DNA from: Serripes groenlandicus | Lineage: Eukaryota > Mollusca > Bivalvia > Cardiida > Cardiidae | Direction: 5' to 3' | Assembly (NCBI GenBank): GCA_031761405.1 | Contig: JASEVX010000008.1 | Location: forward strand, 74,878,014 to 74,942,013 | DNA length: 64,000 nucleotides | Part shown: positions 27,265 to 38,960 of the stretch, in pieces | Position numbering within the stretch: position 1 is the stretch's first letter | How the letters are laid out: every line of letters starts with the position of its first letter | Notes under the pieces: generated by a model | What the model was told of the DNA's origin: nothing | Database searches by the model: none | What the model saw: the letters and a program-made list of their open reading frames with translations, nothing else | Translations under genes and position numbers: made by a program

Positions 27265-27512
27265 TCGAGGGCTTGGCGTGAAACGGTTGTAACTAAAATT
27301 GGTATTTTTTTACCAAGGTTAATCACCTCGCCATGAAGTCTTTATAAGCGTTAAATCATTTTTCTTGGTAAACTATGTAAATTTAGGTGCCATTGCTCGT
27401 TCTGAGCAATGGCACCTAAATTTGCATTGTTTACAAAGGGGTCAAAATTGCCCCTAAACCAGGGTTTTCAAAATAAGTTTTAAGTTACAACCGTTTCACG
27501 CCAAGCCCTCGA
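27265..27512. mobile_element. TCGAGGGCTTGG fold-back element
   Basis: Perfect termini with TATA before and TATG after, suggesting a TA-containing target duplication. Inner palindrome AATTTAGGTGCCATTGCTCG with partner. Confidence 0.92.
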
Positions 27513-27591
27513 TATGATGATGACATTCTTGTTCTTTGTTCTTCTTTCTATCCTCCAACCTTTGTAGTGGGCTTCTAACCGTTTACCCACT

Positions 27592-28046
27592 TTTACCCTT
27601 TCCCAAATACAACAAATCTGCAGCAGACGATTTCGAAAAAAAAACAGGCAAAAACGTTGAAAAACCTCTTTAACCCTTTCCCTCTTACGGCAATTCTGCA
27701 GCAGACGACTTTGAACGTATTTTGTCAAAAAAATAGAAAATCTCCATAATTGAATGGATAACCTATGACAAAAAAACAGGAAAACATTGTGGCAAAAGGT
27801 AAAATTGCACGTTTTGTGCAATTTCTTCTTTTGTCACTACGTTTTCAAAAAGGCGTCAGAAAGCGTCTATATGAGGAAAAGGGTTAAATGAGAGTTTTGT
27901 TACTGAAAAAAAAAAGTGGAAAACATTGAGGCAAAAGTAGAAATTGCTCGGCATAAGCAATTTCTACTTTAGCCACACATTTTTTTTTCTCAGAAGCTGG
28001 CTGCTGCATGGGGGTCAGAAATTGTCGGTATATGGGAAAGGGTTAA
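27592..28046 (+). mobile_element. MITE carrying a nested MITE
   Basis: The outer copy (TTTACCCTTTCCCAAATACA to TATATGGGAAAGGGTTAA) is split by a complete younger copy at 27669-27887. Confidence 0.85.
27669..27887 (+). mobile_element. Nested TTAA-type MITE
   Basis: TTAA at 27669 and 27884, with TIR TTAACCCTTTCCCTCTTACG. It sits inside the outer copy's body. Confidence 0.88.
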
Positions 28047-28264
28047 GTATTTGTTGAATTTTTACCATGATTTTACCGTGATAATGACGCAGTGAGTTTA
28101 TGAGTCTATAATCCACTGAAAAACATGCAATAAATTACAGTAATAGTTATTGATATTAATAAAACATAATTAATATCTCCTGTTCTACTATGTGTTTAAC
28201 CCTTTGCCTGATACATAAGGCTTAGAATTCCTCTGCTGCGGATGACTTTTTAAATTGAATAGTT

Positions 28265-28493
28265 TTAACCCTTTCCCACATACGACAAATCTGCAGCAGA
28301 CGGCTTTCAAAACTTGTTGACAAAAACATGAAAAATATCTATAAATCAGAGGTTGACTATTATATACAGTTGAAAACATTGTGGCCAAAGGAGAAATTGC
28401 TCATCATGAGCAATTTCACCTTTGGCCACAACGTTTTTAAAAGTCATCTGCTGAAAATGCGTCGGAATGCATCTGAAGGTTGGGAAGGGTTAA
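28265..28493 (+). mobile_element. TTAA-type MITE, ACATACGACAAATC subtype
   Basis: TTAA at 28265 and 28490. The inner palindrome AAAGGAGAAATTGCTCATCA with partner is nearly perfect. Confidence 0.88.
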
Positions 28494-28501
28494 GCATTGT
28501 G

Positions 28502-28733
28502 TTAACTCTTTCCTACTTGTAGATGCATTCTGACTCATCTGAAGCAGACGGTTTTTGAAAACATTGTAATAAAAGGAGAAATTGCTCAAGTTAAGTGATT
28601 TCAACATGAGCCACAGTGTTTTCAACTTGATTCCATTATTATACATTCATTATTTATCAAGATTTTTCTCATTTTTGCAAATAGTTTTTCAATGTCGTCT
28701 GTTGCAGATTTGCTGTAAGTGGGAAAGGGTTAA
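28502..28733 (-). mobile_element. TTAA-type MITE copy
   Basis: TTAACTCTTTCCTACTTGTA to TAAGTGGGAAAGGGTTAA; shares its right TTAA with the next copy. Confidence 0.88.
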
Positions 28734-28818
28734 CCCTTTCCCTCATAAAGATGCTTTTTGACGCCTCTGCAGCAGACAGGTTTTAGGAAACATAGTGACA
28801 AAAGAAGAAATTGCTCTT
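28730..28818 (-). mobile_element. MITE, 3'-truncated
   Basis: TTAACCCTTTCCCTCATAAA to GAAGAAATTGCTC, then unrelated sequence. Confidence 0.8.
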
Positions 28819-28923
28819 TGTTACAAATTAGTCTAAAAATATTAGTCTACTGATGGTGTGACTATTTGTAACAAATGGGGACAAACTGAAGACTGTATGC
28901 AGTTGAACTTATCTGCATGCTTT

Positions 28924-29154
28924 TTAACCCTTTCCCTCATACGACAATTCTGCAGCAGACGACTTTGAACATATTTTGTCAAAAAATGGAAAATCTCTAT
29001 AATTGAATGGATAACCTATGACTAAAAGTGGAAAACATTGTGGCAAAGGGAGAAATTGCTCGTTTTGAGCAATTTCTTCTTTTGTCACTATGTTTTCAAA
29101 AAAGCCGTCTGCTGCAGAGGCGTCAGAAAGCGTCTATAGGAGGGAAAGGGTTAA
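28924..29154 (+). mobile_element. TTAA-type MITE copy
   Basis: Complete, TTAA at 28924 and 29151. Right arm has the variant CTATAGGAGGG shared with the 29957 copy, suggesting recent relatedness. Confidence 0.92.
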
Positions 29155-29345
29155 TTAACGCTCTACCACATGCAGACACATTTTGGTGTCTCTAAAGCAG
29201 AACATTTTTTAAAATATTGTTGAAAAGGGAAAACTTATTCTATATGAACATTTTCTCCTAATCCCATAATGGTTTCAACTCAAAATGAAGATAATACTTT
29301 ATTTTATGAATATGTTACCATTTTTACTTTTTCAAGGTAGATGGC
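29155..29345 (-). mobile_element. Decayed MITE
   Basis: TTAACGCTCTACCACATGCA and the middle TTCTCCTAATCCCATAATGG; no clear right end. Confidence 0.5.
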
Positions 29346-29378
29346 TCTAAAATGATCATATCAGATACACATCAATTT

Positions 29379-29575
29379 TTAACCTTTCCCCACATACATC
29401 AAATCTGCAGACGACTTTCATTACATACAAGAAAAACTAGGAAAGAATATAAAATTATTGAAAAAAGTTGAAAGTATGACTTTTTTTTTTTGCAGGCACA
29501 AGGAGAAATTTCAAATGATGAGCAATTTCTTCTTTTGCCACAGTGTTTTCCAACTTCATCTGTTTAACAGGTTAA
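29379..29575 (+). mobile_element. Decayed MITE
   Basis: TTAACCTTTCCCCACATACA, inner TTCTTCTTTTGCCACAGTG, and TTAA near 29572. Confidence 0.6.
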
Positions 29576-29956
29576 CCTGGGAAATAGTTTCACAACAGAA
29601 TAAAGTGTGACGAAGAGTTATGAGAATAGCGAGTTAAATGATCATATATTATCACTGTAAATAATATGCTTTATAGATATAGATATATGAATATATATAT
29701 ATATATAGAAAAAAACATTTTTTACTCAGGAAGAAATATATATCATGAATTCTCATTGGTTGAAAATAAATTGCAGTCATGTGACTTTTTGTGATTTTTA
29801 CAGTATAACACAGATATTTATTGAACAATATACAAGTTTAAAAAATCAACCTAGTATACTTAACAAAACCAAAGCATGAAATTGTAACATAATTCATAGA
29901 ATTTTTGTGAATATTTATTTTACCATTTTACCTGTCATATGAAGGTAAATTGAATA

Positions 29957-30187
29957 TTAACCCTTTCCCTCATACGACAATTCTGCAGCAGACAACTTTG
30001 AACATAGTTTGTCAAAAAATAGAAAATCTCTATAATTGAATGGATAACCTATTTCTAAAAGTGGAAAACATTGTGGCAAAAGGAGAAATTGCTCGTTTTG
30101 AGCAATTTCTTCTTTTGTCACTATGTTTTCAAAAAAGCCGTCTGCTGCAGAGGCGTCAGAAAGCGTCTATAGGAGGGAAAGGGTTAA
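29957..30187 (+). mobile_element. TTAA-type MITE copy
   Basis: Complete, TTAA at 29957 and 30184; variant right arm CTATAGGAGGG as at 29141. Confidence 0.92.
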
Positions 30188-30323
30188 AGATATTTCACTG
30201 AGGGAGCTGTAAAAGTGATATCTAACACAAGCCTCAAGTAAAAATAGCCATTCTGCTAATCACAAATGAAAATATATCTCAATATTGCATCTAAATAAAA
30301 AATGCTCTGCTTTTTTCATGCTG

Positions 30324-30424
30324 AAACCCTTTCCCTCTTAATATGCATTTCAATGCCTATGATGCAGAATCCTGGATATTTTTAAAAGTCATCTGCTGCA
30401 GACTTGCTGTATATGGGAAAGGGC
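30324..30424. mobile_element. MITE with large internal deletion
   Basis: AAACCCTTTCCCTCTTAATA and AAGTCATCTGCTGCAGACTT; ends ATATGGGAAAGGG. Confidence 0.65.
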
Positions 30425-30426
30425 GC

Positions 30427-30646
30427 TTGACCCTTTCCCTCATATGACAATTCTGCAGCGGGCGACTTTGAACGTATTTTGTCAAAACTTAGGTTATCCA
30501 TTTAACCTATGACTAAAAGTGGAAAACATTGTGGCAAAAAAGTGGAAATTGCTCGTTTTGAGCAATTTCTTCTTTTGTCACTATGTTTTTAAAAAGCTGT
30601 CTGCTGCAGAGGCGTCAGAAAGCGTCTTTTTGGGGGAAAGGGTTAA
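30427..30646 (+). mobile_element. TTAA-type MITE copy
   Basis: TTGACCCTTTCCCTCATATG to GGGGGAAAGGGTTAA; shortened in the left body. Confidence 0.88.
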
Positions 30647-30677
30647 CCACGAGATGGAGAGCCGAGTTTGATACAAA

Positions 30678-30888
30678 TTAACCATTTCCAACATATAGAC
30701 GCATTTCGATGCAACTGCAGCAGACGACTATTGCAAACATTGTGACAAATGGAGAAAGTGCTCATGAAGATTAATTTCTTCTATTGCCACAATGTTTTCA
30801 ACTGTATTTAATTGAGAAATTTCATAATTTTGCCTTACAATTTTCAAAGTTGTCTGTTGCAAATTTGTCTTATGTATGAAAGGGTTAA
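30678..30888 (-). mobile_element. Diverged TTAA-type MITE
   Basis: TTAA at 30678 and 30885; CCATTTCCAACATATAGACG left arm. Confidence 0.78.
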
Positions 30889-30918
30889 CAGTGAATTTAT
30901 GACTTGATCAACTCCCTG

Positions 30919-31040
30919 TTTAACCCTTTCCCTCATACGACAATTCTGCAGCAGACGACTTTCTTCTTTTGTCACTATGTTTTCAAAATGCCGTCTGCTG
31001 CAAAGGCGTCAGAAAGCGTCTATATGAAGGAAAGGGTTAA
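30919..31040 (+). mobile_element. MITE with internal deletion
   Basis: TTAA at 30919 and 31037; GCAGACGACTTTCTTCTTTT marks the deletion join. Confidence 0.88.
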
Positions 31041-31170
31041 AGTTGAAATCATTGTGACAAATGAAGCAATTGCTCATTATTTATGAGCAATTTGTCTCCA
31101 TTTGCCACAATTGTTTCAAAAGTTGTCTGCTTCAGAGGCATCAGAAAGTGCCTACATGTGGGTAAGGGAG
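31037..31170 (+). mobile_element. MITE, 5'-truncated
   Basis: From TTAAAGTTGAAATCATTGTG to TACATGTGGGTAAGGG, sharing TTAA with the preceding copy; same layout as 19163-19294. Confidence 0.65.
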
Positions 31171-32335
31171 AAAGCATGTGAGAAATTTTGCTCCTCTAGA
31201 ATGGTTTTTAAATGTTTTGATCAGGTATTTTTAAAAGTTTTAAAAAAACAACAACATGATAAATAAGGCTGTTATGGAGTTGATCATGCATGAATTTATT
31301 TACGTTTTGACTAATTTATTCAAAGATTGAAAATTGTTGTAGGGTAAAATGAAAACATTTTGAAATTATTCTCTCCTATCTGTTTGTATGATTTGAAGAT
31401 AATTTTGAAGTGCTTGGCAATACAGAGCTACGTGGCCCTCTTAGTACCGGTATGTTAAAATGACTGGGAAAAGGAGAAATTGTTTTTCTTTCCAAAGTTG
31501 TTAATGTATATATATATGAACATGGACACACTTAGATTTTCAAACTTTGTTTAACCCTGCACCATTTACCACATATGATAATTCTGCAGTCGACCTCCAA
31601 AACATCTGGTTAAAGATATGGTAAACCTCTAACAACAATAGTTTAATCATTGAAAAAGGTCAAAAACATTGTGGCAAAAGGAAAAATTACTCATTATCTT
31701 GTTTTACCCAAATGTTTTCAAAAGTCCATTTTGAAACTATTGTTCATTCAATTACAAATGTCATATCTCTTTCCAAAAATGGCAGTTTCTCCTTTTCCCA
31801 AAATGTTTTAAACTTTGTATCATGATGATCATTCTTTTCTGTATTAGAAGTCACAAAATAGATGACTCTAAAAACATATCCGGGTTACAGAAAATAAGCT
31901 AGTATGAAAATGCCTTATGGGGTTTTGACTTGCCGTAGGGAAAGTGAGACTAAAGTGTTGCTTTTCTGGCTGCGGCACCAAACATTTTATACCTTTCATC
32001 ACATGTTATGCTCTATGTCAACTATTATTCTGGTAAAAAGAAATCGCACACATTTAATTACTACTTCACCATATAAAACGGGTTTATAATTCTTAAATTT
32101 GTAAACACAAAACTGTTATTTTTTTTTTTTTTTTTTGACTGAAATAAGTATTTTTTTACTTTTCCTAAAAAAGGTACACATGCTAGGGCTTTCAAACTTG
32201 GATCATAGTTATATCTTATACCTTTCATCATGTTGTATGCTATAAATGCTGAGTGTCAACAATTTTGTGGGTGAAAAACATGATTTTTTTTGTGAATTTT
32301 GAGAATTGTACAAAGCTTCTTCATTTTGAACTCAC
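31171..32335. other. Intergenic, AT-rich, no gene recognised
   Basis: Contains decayed MITE words near 31555-31740 and a T-run at 32118. The only open frames are short and lack any family signature. Confidence 0.4.
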
Positions 32336-32850
32336 CTGATCACAAAATGCTCAAGGTGAGTTTTGTGATCACATTGTGTCTGTCGTCTGTCATGTATCCT
32401 CAACAATTACCTTGTGAACCCTACAGGCAACGTTTTCCATCCAATCTTCATTAAAGTTTAATTAAAAAATACATCTCCATCAAATCTTGGTCAAGTTCGA
32501 AACGGAGTCATGTGAGGTCAAAAACTAGGTCACAAGGTCAAATTGGAGGAAAACTTGTGAACGGCCTTTTTGCTTCAGCAGCTTGAAACTTTGTCAGAAC
32601 GTTTGTCTTGGTGATATCAAGGCCAATTTTGAATATGAGTCATGTCCAGTCAAAAACTAGGTCACAAGGCCGAACTGTAGGAAAATCTTGTTAACAAGCT
32701 GGAACCGTATTTTAAGTTGAGCATGTTGAAATTCTGTCAGAATGATTGTCTCGATGATATCTAGGCCAAATTTGAATACGGGTCATGTTGGGTAAAAAAA
32801 AACAAGGTCACTAGGCCAAATAGAAGGGAAACCTTGTTAACAATAGTATT
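32336..32850 (+). repeat. Dispersed repeat (AAGGTGAG...GTGTCTGTCGTC type)
   Basis: TCACCTGATCACAAAATGCT, then CAAGGTGAGTTTTGTGATCA and repeated CTTGAAACTTTGTCAGAACG / GTCACAAGGTCAAATTG phrases also found at about 37420 and 51300-51660. No coding signal. Confidence 0.65.
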
Positions 32851-32976
32851 AGATTGACTGACGGCAAATTGAGTTATTGTGATTGACCATGCGGTTGGCT
32901 TAACTTGGAAGAGTGATTCAGGGCCAGCATTGGCCCCTTGTTTGTTATATTTGATTTCAAATTTTGAACAAACATT

Positions 32977-33224
32977 TCGAGGGCTTGGCGTGAAACGGTT
33001 GTAACTAAAAACCTATTTTGAAAACCCTGGTTTAGGGTCAATTTTGACCCGTTTGTAAACAATGCAAATGTAGGTGCCATTGCTCAGAACGAGCAATGGC
33101 ACCTTAATTTCCAATGTTTACCAAGAAAAATTATTTGACGCTTATAAAGACTTTATGGTGAGGTAATTCACCTTGGTAAAATAATACAAATTTTAGTTAC
33201 AACCGTTTCATGCCATGCCCTCGA
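32977..33224. mobile_element. TCGAGGGCTTGG fold-back element
   Basis: Ends TCGAGGGCTTGGCGTGAAAC and ACCGTTTCATGCCATGCCC TCGA. Internal CCATTGCTCAGAACGAGCAA palindrome. Confidence 0.9.
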
Positions 33225-33479
33225 TTTTATCTTCCTCTTTTGCACCTGAATTGATGGTCAAAGCAGAGGACTGTGAAACCTGTTAATGGGATATTCTTGT
33301 TGCATTGCAAAGACATCTGTTGTCTATAAATTATGTTGTATCGCTCGCCTTTTCAGGGCGACACATGGGGATCTCTTCTTCATAACTCTTTCATTAAGTG
33401 ACTTACTGGAAGGCGACATACTTGTTTTTTGTTTAGTATTTTTGTACATATATGAAATGACAACTATTAAGAATTGACC

Positions 33480-33694
33480 TTAAACCTTTCCCACTTAAAG
33501 ACGCATATGCAGCAAACTACTTTTGAAAACAGTATTCTGGAAGGAGAAACTGCTCATACTTATCAATTTCTCCTTTTGCCACACTGTTTTCAACTATATT
33601 CAATAATACAACTTTCATTTTATGAAGTTTTCCATAATTTTGCCTAGATGTTTTCAAAATTATCTGCTGCAGATTTCTTGTAAGTTGGAAAGGG
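33480..33694 (-). mobile_element. Diverged MITE copy
   Basis: TTAAACCTTTCCCACTTAAA to TGTAAGTTGGAAAGGGC. Confidence 0.75.
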
Positions 33695-33731
33695 CAAATT
33701 GTTTTCGCTTTTTGTTATCTCATTGTAAATA

Positions 33732-34053
33732 TATTCACATGGAACACTCATCTTTGATGGTCTGTATTACCTTGTGGTACAGTCTATATTCACATGGAAA
33801 CACTCATCTTTGATGGTCTGTATTACCCTGTGGTACAGTCTGGAACACTCATCTTTGATGGTCTGTATTACCTTGTGGTACAGTTTATATTCACATGGAA
33901 ACACTCATCTTTGATGGTCTGTATTACCGTGTGGTACAGTCTATATTCACATGGAAACACTCATCTTTGATGGTCTGTATTACCTTGTGGTACAGTCTAT
34001 ATTCACATGGAAACACTCATCTTTGATGGTCTGTATTATCTTGTGGTACAGTC
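33732..34053 (+). repeat. 56-bp minisatellite
   Basis: Six units with ATTCACATGGAAACACTCAT, CTTTGATGGTCTGTATTACC and TTGTGGTACAGTCT; one unit is shortened. Confidence 0.9.
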
Positions 34054-34099
34054 TGATATTGTTGCTCTCGCAAATAAAAATAAAAACCTGTCTGTATGG

Positions 34100-37000
34100 A
34101 ATACTTGGTTCTTTGTTTCTCTTTTTACCTCACATGAGCACGAAGGGTAGATATTTGGCTACACACTGGCACATAGGGCTTAATGTGATCGTCATTTTAA
34201 GCTCCAATGGCGAGCTTATGTCATGGCGAATTGTCCGTTGTGCGTGCCTTAACTTTTTGCTTCAAACGCCTTCTCCTCCCTAACCACTTGGCCAATTGGG
34301 ATGAAACTTCATAGGAAGCATCCTCTAAATGAAAATCCTAAATTCCTTCATTTTTTTGGATCCATGCAAAATTATGGTTTCCATGGCAACCGAAAGAAAA
34401 AAATAATGTAAACTAAAGAAATCTTCTCCTCCAAAAGTGTCGGGCCGATTTTTCAAATAATTTTGTAGAAATGTTCCTTGGGTGACCCTCTATCGGATTC
34501 CTTCAAGCCAAGTTGATTGATAAAAAAAACATGGCCGCCAGAGGGCGGGGCTGTTTTGCATTATATAGCTATAATGAAGACTTAAAGAATCTTCTCCTCC
34601 GAAAGTGTTTGGCCAATCTTCATATTTTTAGCTCACCTGAGCTTTGCTCAAGGTAAGTTATTGTGATCGCCTTTTGTCCGTCGTGCGTCAACTTCTTCTC
34701 AGTAAACAGTGGGTCAATTGGGATGAACTTCACAGAAAGCATCCTCTCAATGACCTCACCAGATTTCCTTCAAATGTTTGAGATCCATGCAGAATTCTAT
34801 AAATTCTTCTTCTCCCAAACTGGTTGGCAGATTTTCAAATAATTTTGTAGAAATGTTCCTTGGATGACCCTTTATCAGATTCCTTCAAGCCATGTTGATT
34901 GGTCGAAAAACAGGTGGGGGTGGGGGCTGGGCTATTTTGCCGTATATGGCTTTAGTGAAAACTTAAAAAATCTAATCCTCCGAAAGTGTCAGACCGATTT
35001 TCAAATTGTTTTGTAGAAATGTTCCTTGGATGACCCTCTATCTGATTCCTTTAAGCCATATCGATTTGTCGAAAAACATGGCCACCAGGGGGGCGGGGCT
35101 ATTTTGCCTTATATGGCTTAAGTGAAAACTTAAAAAATCTTATTCTACGAAAGTGTTGTGATGATTTTCAAATCATTTTGTAGAAATGTTCCTAGTGTGA
35201 CCCTCCATTAGATTCATTCAAGCCATGTTGATTGGTCGAAAGTGATGATTTTCAAATAATTTTATAGAATGTCCTAGTGTATCCGATTTTTTTCAAGCCA
35301 TGTTGATTGGGGGCGGGGCTGTTTGGAGATTACATTTTTGCCTAATGGTCATGGAGCGATACTGGCCCTCTTGGGCCTCTTGTTTATTAGATCACCTAGA
35401 GCCAAAGGCTCAAGGTGAGCTATTCTGATCACTCTGTGTCCGTCGTCCGTCGTTAACTTTTAGCTTTAAACATCATCTCCTGAACCGCAAGAACAATTTC
35501 CACCAAACATCACAGGAATGTTCCTTTGGTGGTCCTCTTTCAAAATTGTTCAAAGATTTAAATTCCATTGAGAACTTTGGTTGCTGCGGCATCAGAAAGG
35601 GGACAAAATGTCAAAACTTTAAAAATCTTCTCCTCCGAATCTGCCTGTCAGATTCAAATATAATTTGGTAGAAATGTTCCTTGGGTGACCCTCTATAAAA
35701 ATTGTTCAAGCCATACTGATTGGTCGAAAAACATGGCAGTCAGGCGGCATCAAAAAAGGGGCAAAATGACAATACTTAAATAAAGCATCCTTATAAAAGT
35801 GCTTGTCTGATTTAAAGATAGTTTTGTAGAAATGTTCTTTCATTGATCATCTACATACTTTGTCAAGCCATATTGATTTGTTGAAAGGCATAGCAACCAA
35901 GCAGCATCAGAAAAGGAGTAATTAAACTTTTTGCTTCAAATGACATATGGTTATTAGATTTATGGTCTAAGGGAGGTAACACTTGGCAGAGTATTATGCA
36001 AGGGTTGTCTTCAACAGGAAGTGGAAGGTTAAAATCGCAACCTTTCTGGTCTCAACAGCAGATGGAAATACAAGTTTGTTATTAAAAGTGAACAAGCAAT
36101 TATGACATGATTTGTCATGGACATGAATGTTCTTTTGTTGATCCTCTTTCAAAATTGTGCAAAGACTTGCATTCTATGTAAAACTTTGGTTGCTGCAGCA
36201 TCAGAACATGAGTAAAACGACCAAACTTTAAAACCCTTTTCCTCCATAATCTGCTTGTCAGACTCCAAGATAATTCAGTAGAAAGAATCCTTAAGTGACC
36301 CTCTAAAAAAACTGTTCAAGCCATATTGTTTTATATTAAAAACAGATCAAGAAAGGTGCAAAATGACAAAACTTAACAATTCAATTCTAATTGAAGTTCT
36401 TGTTAGATTTCAAGATATAAATTACCTTTACTTATAAGCTGTTTCTTGAGAAGTGTTCACTCCTTGAAGTTCTAATTGCACTCCTTGATCTTTTTCCCAT
36501 ATATTTCTACTAATTTACTATCAATCAGGTGATCGATTTAGGGTTGGCCCTCTTGTTTTGTATCTGACCGAAATGCAAACATGGGTAAAATCTGGCTGAC
36601 AAGGAAGTTATATCCTTCGTGATCTATTCCGGCCGTTAACGTTGAACTTTAAACAACATCTCCTCCTAAACTACTGGATAAATTTTAACCAAACTTCAGT
36701 GAAATGATCCTTTGTGCTACTCTTTCAAAAAAAAAGAGAAAGGGGGAAAACTGCCAATTTTTTAAATTCTTCTCCTCTCAATTCCATTATAATTTGATAG
36801 AAATGTTCCTTGGGTGACCTTCTACAAAAATTGTTCAAGCCACATTGATTAATTGAAAAACATGGCTGCGAGGCGTCATCAGAAAAGGGTCAAAATGACA
36901 ACAACAATCAAATTAGATTTGTTATGAAAGTGCTTGTCTGCTTTCAAGATAGATGCGTAGAAATGTTCCTTTAGTGAGCCTCTATATATGCTTGTTCCAA

Positions 37001-37560
37001 GCCAAAATGCTTTGTTAAAAGACATAGCATACAGGTGGCATCAGAAAAGGGGTAAAAATAACTTATAGCTTCAAATGACAAACTTAATAGAAATGTTACC
37101 GTGGGGGTCCTCTTTCAAATGTGTTCAAAGATATCAATTATATAGATAACTTTGATTTCCACGGCATCAGAAAGGGAGAAAAGTGCCATAACTACTTCTC
37201 TGAACCCGCTCGTCTGATTCCAAGATAATTTGGTAGAAATGTTCCATGGCAATGGGTGACTTTCTACAAAATTTGTTCAAGCAAAATTGATTGGTTAAAA
37301 AATACGGCCGCCAGACGAAATCAGAAAAGGGGCAAAATGACAAAATTTAAAAGACATCGTCTGATTTCAAGAAAGTTTAGCAGAAATGTTCCTTTATTGA
37401 CACTCTACATAATGTGAGGTCAAAAACTAGGTTACAAGGTCAAATTGAAGGAAAATATTGTTAACATTCTTAAAACCGTATTTTTAACTTGAACATCTTG
37501 AAATGTTGTCAGAATGATTGTCTTGATGCTATCTGGGACTAGTAATACGTATTAGTAGTC
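34100..37560 (+). repeat. Degenerate dispersed-repeat block
   Basis: Repeated phrases every few hundred bases: AATTTTGTAGAAATGTTCCT, GGTGACCCTCTAT, TTCAAGCCATGTTGATTGGT, ATGGCCGCCAG and CTTCTCCTCCGAAAGTG. Two sub-blocks start with AGCTCACCTGAGC-like text (34620, 35388). Frames are closed throughout. It is probably an old high-copy family. Confidence 0.65.
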
Positions 37561-37610
37561 CAAGACTAAAATAAAAAAAAAACGAAAATTAGTGTTAACA
37601 ATTAACAGTT

Positions 37611-37908
37611 GATTGATTGGTTGTTTCGGGTTAAACACCGTTTTCAACAATTGTTCAGTCATATCACGGCGGCCAGAGTTCACCTACTTTTGTGTTTCCT
37701 GGTTTTCTCATACAAGTTATCCACACAATCACTCCAAGCATCTGGCTGCTTTTCCACATAGACTTAGCCCATTGGTGAAAGACGAATGACGTTTGTCACA
37801 ATGACTAGTCAAACGACGTAAATAATGTTGGCCGAGCTGGGGTTCAAACTCACAACCCCTGGAGTGACAGCCCGCGTCGCTACCGACTGAGCTACCGGGG
37901 CTCGGCTT
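37611..37908 (-). mobile_element. SINE1, full length, reverse strand
   Basis: On the minus strand: head AGCCGAGCCCCGGTAGCTCA, B-box region GGGGTTGTGAGTTTGAACCC, tail ending in (AATC)n. The B-box carries a T (GTTTGAACC). Confidence 0.88.
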
Positions 37909-38079
37909 AAATGTACAGCACATACAGAACGAATTTATACAAAAGCAGCACATGAGAGTTTTTGGCGCTTTTTGTCCTGCCCAGATATGTAAACATGAGG
38001 GCCTATGCTCTACTGGTATGGTTCTTTGGTCATTTTAAATCCGGAGCATGTATGTAATTGTATGGTGAAAATCGTATAG

Positions 38080-38960
38080 TAAATGTAGGCTCTACTGTAT
38101 TCACAAGCTGTATTATAGCAATTTTAACAATTTCACGGGCTATAATCCAGTCTTGCATGGGCGGATCTGGCTGGTTTGCGAAAGGAACCGAGCTTTCATC
38201 CATATTTACTACTATCTAAGTTTGGTGAAGATCGGATAGTAAATGGAGGCTCTATTGAGTTCACAAGCTGTATTATAACACTTTTGACAATTTCAAGGGC
38301 CATAATCCAGTCATGCAAGGGCACATCTGGCTGGTTTTCGAAAGGATTGTGTTCACAAGCTCAATTATAGCAATTTTGACAATTTCAAGGGCCATAATGC
38401 AGTCTTGCATGGGCGGATCTGGCTGGTTTGCGAAAGGAACTGAGCTTTCATGGATATCTCTATTATAGCAATTTTGACAATTTCAAGGGCACATCTGGCA
38501 GGTTTTCGAAAGGAACCGAGCTTCCATCAATATTTAACTACTATCTTAGTTTAGTGAAGATCAGATAGTAAATGGGGCCTCTTTTGTGTTCACAAGCTCT
38601 ATTATAGCAATTTTAACAATTTCAAGGGCTATAATCCAGTCTTGCATGGGCCGGTCTGGCTGATTTGCGAAAGGAACCCAGCTCTCATCAATATTTAACT
38701 ACTATCTAATGTTGGTGAAGATCGGATAGTAAATGGAGGCTCTATTGTGTTTACAAGCTGTATTATAACACTTTTGACAATTTCAAGGGCCATAATCCAG
38801 TCATGCAAGGGCACATCTGGCTGGTTTTCGAAAGGATTGTGTTCACAAGCTCAATTATAGCAATTTTGACAATTTCAAGGGCCATAATGCAGTCTTGCAT
38901 GGGCGGATCTGGCTGGTTTGCGAAAGGAACTGAGCTTTCATGGATATCTAACTAATGTAT
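38080..38960. repeat. Long tandem/segmental repeat, about 490-bp period
   Basis: Phrases TTTTGACAATTTCAAGGGCC, ATAATCCAGTCTTGCATGGG and CGGATCTGGCTGGTTTGCGA recur. The stretch 38232-38455 is nearly repeated at 38721-38945. Confidence 0.82.

Noticed and set aside
33951..34283. 110-residue ORF
   Set aside because: Its first half is the 56-bp minisatellite and the rest is dispersed repeat; no domain.
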